Below, piece by piece: positions 4,159 to 8,705 of a DNA stretch of 8,705 bases. Positions within the stretch are counted from its first letter, which is position 1. Each line of letters begins with the position of its first letter. The translations under genes and the position numbers were made by a program. The notes under the pieces were generated by a model that did no database searches, had not been told where the DNA came from, and saw only the letters and a list, made by a program, of their open reading frames with translations. The DNA is taken from positions 1 through 8,705 of the forward strand of contig CAZSXS010000113.1 in assembly GCA_964611385.1 (NCBI GenBank), read 5' to 3'. Source of the DNA: CAZSXS01 sp964611385. GTDB lineage: Bacteria; Bacillota; Clostridia; Lachnospirales; CAYPQA01.

Positions 4159-6622
4159 TCATCAAGTCGCTTTGTGCATTTTGTGCCCGTTCACAGTATG
4201 TATTGAAACAGGATTGAAACTGAATTCTAACTTCATCCTCCAAGAGGCGGTTATCCGTTTGAATCAGATATTGATTCTTTTCAATCGTGAAGCTGATATG
4301 CGGAGTCTCTGTCAGTTTTAGCGCTGATTCAATGCACAAGGTACTAAAGCGTTCCGTATTGCGGAAAACAACAGCCTTTTCCTCCAGCTTCAAAATTTCC
4401 AGCGTAGAATACTTGATTATGCAGAAGCCTAAATCCACATCAATGGGCAGCATAAGAGCATCATTTTCTCTCAAATGAATGCTTCGGTTAGGAATAACCC
4501 GGCTTCCGTTCAGGCTAACGTTAAAGTCCTTATCCACATCGTCCAAGTTCAAAAGATGAAGGAATCGTTCGTTTTTATCATTCACCGTATCCAGCAGCAT
4601 TACTCCAATGCCATTCACTTGAATGTCATGAGACAAGCTGGGTTTGAACTTGAAATAGCTAAGCAGTTCTTTATAATGCTCGGGCTTGCATTTATTGACG
4701 CAGCTGATGCAAATAACGCTGCCCTTCCCTGCCTCCTTTGTAAACCCGACAATTTCCCCCGTTTCGTAGACCCTGAACAGGGGTTCAGCATTTTGGACAG
4801 TAAAACTCTCATAGTCGTAGGTATTGAAAGCATAAAAACCCTTTAGTATTCCGCAGCAGGTGATTTCAGGTTGGTAATGGCTCTTATGCTTCATGGGCTG
4901 AAATTGACTCACTTCTAAAAAATTGGCCAGCTCCAGGCATGGATTTCCCTCATCATCAAATTTTGGAATCCGTCCATGCAGAAGCAGATTGCCACCTTCC
5001 TTCACAAAGGCCACTAACTTCTGTTGCAGCTCCTTTTTCATATAATCACTTGAGGAAATCAATAAGGTCTTAGTCTGTGCATCAATGGGATGGTTCTGAA
5101 CATCCAAGGTTCGAGGTTTGATTCCCAACAGCAAAAGAGAGCGCAGGCTTGCATCCCAGGAATTTGTGTTCCGAAACCGCTTTAGATTATTTACCATTGC
5201 AGCCATGCTCTCGGATTTGTCATAAACCGCTTCGGTCATATAATCATCAGGAACAAAGCCATAGCAAAGCTCATCGTAAGCGATAAAACTGGTTGCCAAC
5301 TTTTCCTCCAACTGTCGAACTTGGTTTAAGACCCTTGCCATCCTAGGAAAGTTCTGATTTAAAATCCCAGTGGGCCCAATCGGAGCGGCAAAGCCGTGGG
5401 TTTCCCCGGTTGTGGCTATACGGTCGTTGCCATCGCCTAATTTTTTATCAAAACGGTAATTCAAGCCACCGGTGAACAGGTAACAATTCAAAAGCTTATT
5501 CCCCAGGGCGATAAACAGCCTAGTTTTAAAGTCATTGGCGCTGGACTTGTTACGGCCACTGAAATTATCTCCGTAGTTGGAATCCCCCATGTTAAACTCA
5601 AGACTGGTTAGGGGCTTTCCGTGGTGGTTGGTGGCCTCCACGATTCCATTCACAATATACATATCCTGCATGGACTCCATGACCAAGTCCCCAAAGTACA
5701 CATCTGAACCACTTAAGATATCGTCCTTCTCCTTGTATATATCTATCAGTTGGCTGACCCCCACAGGAAAGGTCAAGCCCCTCCCCGCGCTGCTGCCATG
5801 AATGTTGATGAAATACAGCACATCAGAAACCCCAAAATCTTGGCAGTATTGTTTGAGAATCTGAACATATTGATAAAACCGCTGCCTCATATATCTACCT
5901 AAATCCCGATGGAAGGCAATTTCAAAATAGCCAGAGGGCGCTTTCAGCTTTTCGTAGCAGTCCCGGCTTTGCTCAATGCTAAAGGGGTATCTTGTTTCCA
6001 GTTCTTCTTTTGTGTATTGGTTTTGAATAAAGGAAACGAGCTGGGATAAAACCAAAGGCGTTAAGTCTGGACTGTTGCTAACCCAAGACAACATTCCAAT
6101 TTCATTGTCCAACTGAATGGCAATGAGCTTTCCTCCGTTTTTCAGCGTATGCTTGGCTGCCAATCCCATAACAGCCCGGAACCATTTTTTTGTGGCTTCT
6201 AAAAAGCCTGGGGACAGATAATCCAAGGTCGGTGTTGGAACCGGCTTCCCTTCAAAGGAAGTAGGAACGGCCTCCTTGTGCTTTTCGTAAACCCAAAAGG
6301 GTATGCCATCATTTTTCATTTCTGCCATGATAAAGGGGCCAGGTCTTAAAAAGATATACAGATCATTTTTTTCGCAGAGCTCAATGAAACTCTTTAGGTT
6401 CAGCCTCTCGTTGCTTTCACCCGTGAGGTCGATTTTACCCTCCTCGAATTCATGACATAGCCAAGGCACATACGTTGCCACGGTGTTAAACCCACAAGCC
6501 TTCAATTTGTCCAACCTATCCTGCCAGTCCCTAGGGTCCAGTCGGTAATAATGAACCTCAGCGGACAAAAGCAGCACCGGTTTATTCTCTATCCAAAGTT
6601 GCTTATCTTTGTAGCAAATCAT
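4136..6622 (-). CDS. GH35-family glycoside hydrolase or glycosyltransferase (beta-galactosidase family), cytoplasmic
   Basis: This 828-residue protein has a GH35 (beta/alpha)8 catalytic domain over about residues 1-440. The opening block LLLSAEVHYYRLDPRDWQDR and the FLRPGPFIMAE block are typical. The acid/base is probably Glu174 in IQLDNEIG and the nucleophile probably Glu342 in SLEFNMGD. Residues about 500-570 look like the glutamine-amidotransferase-like fold found in related enzymes (LLISSSDYMKKEL, then EGGNLLLHGRIP), and beta-rich domains follow. There is no signal peptide. GH35 is classically beta-galactosidase, but a GH35 member from Ignavibacterium album is a beta-1,2-glucosyltransferase on 1,2-beta-oligoglucans. 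With two GH144-type neighbours, activity on beta-1,2-gluco-oligosaccharides is the better guess here. The start is secure, with AAAGGAG six bases upstream. The tail after about residue 805 is polar and is encoded partly by the structured element at the gene's end, so it may be an acquired extension. Confidence 0.88.
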   Translation of the reverse strand: MICYKDKQLWIENKPVLLLSAEVHYYRLDPRDWQDRLDKLKACGFNTVATYVPWLCHEFEEGKIDLTGESNERLNLKSFIELCEKNDLYIFLRPGPFIMAEMKNDGIPFWVYEKHKEAVPTSFEGKPVPTPTLDYLSPGFLEATKKWFRAVMGLAAKHTLKNGGKLIAIQLDNEIGMLSWVSNSPDLTPLVLSQLVSFIQNQYTKEELETRYPFSIEQSRDCYEKLKAPSGYFEIAFHRDLGRYMRQRFYQYVQILKQYCQDFGVSDVLYFINIHGSSAGRGLTFPVGVSQLIDIYKEKDDILSGSDVYFGDLVMESMQDMYIVNGIVEATNHHGKPLTSLEFNMGDSNYGDNFSGRNKSSANDFKTRLFIALGNKLLNCYLFTGGLNYRFDKKLGDGNDRIATTGETHGFAAPIGPTGILNQNFPRMARVLNQVRQLEEKLATSFIAYDELCYGFVPDDYMTEAVYDKSESMAAMVNNLKRFRNTNSWDASLRSLLLLGIKPRTLDVQNHPIDAQTKTLLISSSDYMKKELQQKLVAFVKEGGNLLLHGRIPKFDDEGNPCLELANFLEVSQFQPMKHKSHYQPEITCCGILKGFYAFNTYDYESFTVQNAEPLFRVYETGEIVGFTKEAGKGSVICISCVNKCKPEHYKELLSYFKFKPSLSHDIQVNGIGVMLLDTVNDKNERFLHLLNLDDVDKDFNVSLNGSRVIPNRSIHLRENDALMLPIDVDLGFCIIKYSTLEILKLEEKAVVFRNTERFSTLCIESALKLTETPHISFTIEKNQYLIQTDNRLLEDEVRIQFQSCFNTYCERAQNAQSDLMKASEGIA

Positions 6623-6661
6623 AAAATTCTCCTTTCCATTACAAAGGGCCTAAAATTGTGG

Positions 6662-6691
6662 TGAGGCGAACCAATAAATTGATTCACCCCA
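6662..6691 (-). promoter_or_regulatory. Intercistronic stem-loop between the secreted GH144-type gene and GH35
   Basis: In minus-strand RNA, 6691-6679 pairs with 6674-6662 in an unbroken 13-bp stem with a UUUA loop and three G-U pairs. It is followed by CAATTTTAGG rather than a long U tract, so it is at most a weak terminator. In this 124-base gap it could protect the 3' end of the upstream message or partly reduce read-through, lowering GH35 relative to the secreted enzyme. Confidence 0.55.
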
Positions 6692-6746
6692 TCCCCCTTC
6701 CATCTCTTTTCAAAAAGCCTTGGATGCGGACATTGCCCATGGAAAT

Positions 6747-8033
6747 TTACAAAGAGTCCTTTTCTTTGAACCCAAGTACTTCCAGGCCCTTTTGGATGAT
6801 TTCGTTTTTCATAGTCACCGTCCAAACAGACTCATCTATATAGTTTTGAAGCATGAGCATGGTAATGCCCTTGTCAATTCCTATGTAATCTCTGTCTATC
6901 CATTCCTTTTCAAGATTAAAAGCATCCTTGTAGCCGTAGTCCCCTTTCAATCCTTCAATGCTTTCATAGTATTGAAAAGCCTCCAATGCTTGCTCTGGGG
7001 TAAAAACGATGGAGCCGAGTGCCCCAGCTGGTGGAATGGTACCGTCAACCTTATGAGCGGAGGAGTCAGCGCCCGAAGGTGCGCTGCCAAAATCGCCTTT
7101 ATATCCATTGGGGGAATCACAGGCGGTTAAACCCCAAGCGCCCATGGCAAAGGCAGGGTATTTCTCACCTAGACTTTTGCAAAAATCATAATTGGCCAAG
7201 GAAGCATCCACAGAGTTTTTGAACCAATCAATACCCATAGGGTCTAGGATATTTCTGAAATTCACCCATGCATGAGTGAACTGGTAAGTAAAAATGGAGC
7301 CAAACCACGAATGAATAAAGCGATCTCTCTTACCGTATTTCGCATCATTTTTTGTAAATCCACTGTAGACCTTGGGATCTAAGGGATAAGTATCAGAACC
7401 AGCCCCCAAGATATAGAGCATGAGCTGCTCAGCATAATAATCCCAATGACCAGCAAAGCCCTTCTCCGGCCGATAACTCATATAAAACATGTTTTTCTTG
7501 CTGTCCACAAACCAAGGCCAGTTGACACGATCATAGATCTCCTTTGCCTTCGCCTTCACTTCCTCACCAAAATATTCCCCGGCCTGCAAGGCTCCGCAAA
7601 GCATGATTGCAGTGTCAATATTAGAGATTTCGCTATTGGGTGACCGCAGCCCTGTGTTTAAGTTTATAAAGTGATAATAAAAACCCTCAATGGTTTCCAT
7701 ATTCCACAGTGTATTCAGGGTCAAAAGCGCTCTCTTTTCCGCTTCATCATAGGTCAACAGCTCATTTTCCACTGCCAGAGGCAGAGCTGCAAGGCCATAA
7801 CCTGTAGCTGCGATGCTAACCAAATTCGGATTCCCAGGAGCTCGATCCCGAACCAAGCCATAACTTGGACTGCTTTCGTCCAGGTTGGCTTCATTTAAAA
7901 AATACCGAATGGATCCGATGAGCTCTTCTTGTACGTACTTAGGAATCTGCTTGGACTCCTTGTTTTCCACTGGGCCAGCTCCAGATAGGAATAAAAACAG
8001 GATACATAGAAAGCAAAGAAATTTTTTACGCAT
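6747..8033 (-). CDS. Secreted GH144-type glucoamylase-like hydrolase (probable endo-beta-1,2-glucanase)
   Basis: This 428-residue protein has a signal peptide: MRKK, a hydrophobic core over residues 5-16, and a likely signal peptidase I site after Ala19 (SGA/G). No Cys follows the core, so it is not a lipoprotein and should be released or wall-associated. The rest is a full-length glucoamylase-like (alpha/alpha)6 barrel: SIAATGYGLAALPLAVE (73-89), NSEISNIDTAIMLCGAL (133-149), WDYYAEQLMLYILGAG (197-212), FTYQFTHAWVNFRN (248-261), WGLTACDSPNGY (300-311), DGTIPPAGALGSIVF (330-344), GDYGYKDAFN (364-373) and YIGIDKGITMLMLQNY (383-398). Glu135, Asp140, Glu202 and Asp306 are conserved acidic candidates for the active site. 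Characterised GH144 members cut beta-1,2-glucan, but not every member of this superfamily has been tested. The start has AAGGGGG seven bases upstream, and that site overlaps the TAA stop of the LacI gene, which shows co-transcription with the regulator. Confidence 0.87.
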   Translation of the reverse strand: MRKKFLCFLCILFLFLSGAGPVENKESKQIPKYVQEELIGSIRYFLNEANLDESSPSYGLVRDRAPGNPNLVSIAATGYGLAALPLAVENELLTYDEAEKRALLTLNTLWNMETIEGFYYHFINLNTGLRSPNSEISNIDTAIMLCGALQAGEYFGEEVKAKAKEIYDRVNWPWFVDSKKNMFYMSYRPEKGFAGHWDYYAEQLMLYILGAGSDTYPLDPKVYSGFTKNDAKYGKRDRFIHSWFGSIFTYQFTHAWVNFRNILDPMGIDWFKNSVDASLANYDFCKSLGEKYPAFAMGAWGLTACDSPNGYKGDFGSAPSGADSSAHKVDGTIPPAGALGSIVFTPEQALEAFQYYESIEGLKGDYGYKDAFNLEKEWIDRDYIGIDKGITMLMLQNYIDESVWTVTMKNEIIQKGLEVLGFKEKDSL

Positions 8034-8045
8034 TGGATTTCCCCC

Positions 8046-8705
8046 TTATTGATTGTTCCTTGCAGGAAGGGCTAGACTTTCCCGGATAATGAACTCTGTG
8101 GGAAGCATAATATGTCGACTGTTGAATCGAAGATTAAAGTTTTCAATTAGGGTTTTAACTGCCATAAGACCAAGGTCATACACTGGACGACTTACTGTTG
8201 TAAGCCTGGGGCTCACATATTTACTCAGTGGAATGTCGTCAAAGCCAATGATAGAAATATCGTCGGGAATGCTTAGCCCAGCCTCCTTGACTGCACTCAT
8301 AGCTCCGATGGCCATTTCATCGTTCGCACAGCAGAGAACCTTCGGCAAGCGACCGCAACTCAGGATACGCTTCATAGCGGCGTACCCGCCCTCCTCGACA
8401 AAGTCACCTGTTTCAAACCAAGATTCTGGGGGCTTGATATCAAAATCACTTAGCCCCTGCATGAAACCAAGGTAACGCTTTTCGCTGTCGTTTGTCCCCT
8501 TGGGTCCATTAATAAAGCCAATATCCCTGTAACCATTCTTGACTAGCAATTGAATGATGTCATAGCAGGCCTTTTGATTGTCGATTAGGATATCTGAAAT
8601 GTATTTGCTATTCAGCTCCCGATCCAAAACGACTAGAGGAAAGTCCTTGCTTGCATGTTCTAATAAAATTTGATCACTGGCTTCTGGGGAAAGGATGATG
8701 GCTCC
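8046..8705 (-). CDS. LacI-family transcriptional repressor, N-terminus outside the window
   Basis: The reading frame is open to the window edge, giving 219 residues of the C-terminal effector-binding and dimerisation region. A full LacI protein has about 330-350 residues, so roughly the first 120, including the helix-turn-helix, lie beyond 8705. Typical blocks are GAIILSPEA and FPLVVLDREL at the visible start, IGFINGPKG, VLCCANDEMAIGAM, DISIIGFDDIPLSKYVSPRLTTV, and RESLA near the end. The periplasmic-binding-protein fold would bind a sugar released by the pathway and lift repression. It is followed after 12 bases by the secreted GH144-type gene, so it is probably in the same operon and regulates it. 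Its operator should lie upstream of the window; I saw no convincing LacI-type palindrome inside. Confidence 0.93.
   Translation of the reverse strand, partial: GAIILSPEASDQILLEHASKDFPLVVLDRELNSKYISDILIDNQKACYDIIQLLVKNGYRDIGFINGPKGTNDSEKRYLGFMQGLSDFDIKPPESWFETGDFVEEGGYAAMKRILSCGRLPKVLCCANDEMAIGAMSAVKEAGLSIPDDISIIGFDDIPLSKYVSPRLTTVSRPVYDLGLMAVKTLIENFNLRFNSRHIMLPTEFIIRESLALPARNNQ

Noticed and set aside
6684..6740. 18-codon minus-strand ORF between the GH144-type and GH35 genes
   Set aside because: There is no ribosome site before its ATG, and it runs into the stem-loop.
7973..8033. Lipoprotein signal in the secreted GH144-type protein
   Set aside because: The two Cys residues (7 and 10) are inside the hydrophobic core, and no lipobox Cys follows it, so cleavage by signal peptidase I is more likely.
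8053..8475. Plus-strand ORF of 140 codons opposite the LacI gene, and similar ones at 6720-7130 and 4475-4846
   Set aside because: Each is antisense to a well-supported gene, has no family resemblance and is best explained as a shadow frame.
8046..8627. A complete 193-residue LacI-like gene starting at TTG 8627
   Set aside because: The frame stays open without a stop to 8705, and the extra residues match the LacI family (GAIILSPEA, FPLVVLD). The TTG is an internal Leu codon, so the gene is partial.
1..8705. CRISPR arrays, tRNA, rRNA, transposases or catabolite-response sites
   Set aside because: I looked for regular repeats, transposase motifs and TGWAANCGNTNWCA-like palindromes by eye and found none that hold up.

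Overview
The window reads as a chromosomal segment of a low-to-moderate GC Gram-positive bacterium, most likely a clostridial Firmicute. The basis is strong AGGAGG-like ribosome sites before nearly every gene, use of a TTG start, an A/T-flanked intrinsic terminator, and the protein families present. Eight genes are visible. All lie on the minus strand, so transcription runs from high to low coordinates.

Region 1 (8705 down to 1830) is a carbohydrate-utilisation operon. In transcription order it holds: a LacI-family repressor (its N-terminal DNA-binding part is cut off by the window edge); a secreted glucoamylase-like (GH144-type, endo-beta-1,2-glucanase-like) hydrolase; a large cytoplasmic GH35 enzyme; an endonuclease/exonuclease/phosphatase (EEP) superfamily protein; and a second GH144-type hydrolase without a signal peptide. 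The best reading is an uptake-and-digest pathway for a beta-glucan, probably beta-1,2-glucan or its oligosaccharides. The secreted enzyme would cut the polymer outside, and the GH35, EEP and second GH144-type proteins would process imported oligosaccharides inside. The LacI protein is the probable sugar-responsive switch. No transporter is in the window, and the substrate is inferred from family and context only.

Two intercistronic gaps carry RNA structure on the transcribed strand. Between the secreted GH144 and GH35 genes is a 13-bp stem. At the GH35/EEP junction is a dense structured block whose main 21-bp stem overlaps the last codons of the GH35 gene. Every non-Watson-Crick pair in these stems is a G-U in the minus-strand RNA. 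A candidate internal promoter follows the second block.

Region 2 (about 1812 down to 61) is a separate unit: an ECF-type sigma factor followed by two unrecognised soluble proteins in overlapping genes, closed by a perfect 12-bp hairpin terminator at 61-93. A TGTAAC/CGGA motif pair in front of the sigma gene looks like an ECF-type, possibly autoregulatory, promoter. No transmembrane anti-sigma factor is present, so the two downstream proteins are candidates for a partner, regulator or target of the sigma factor. This trio is the least understood part of the window.
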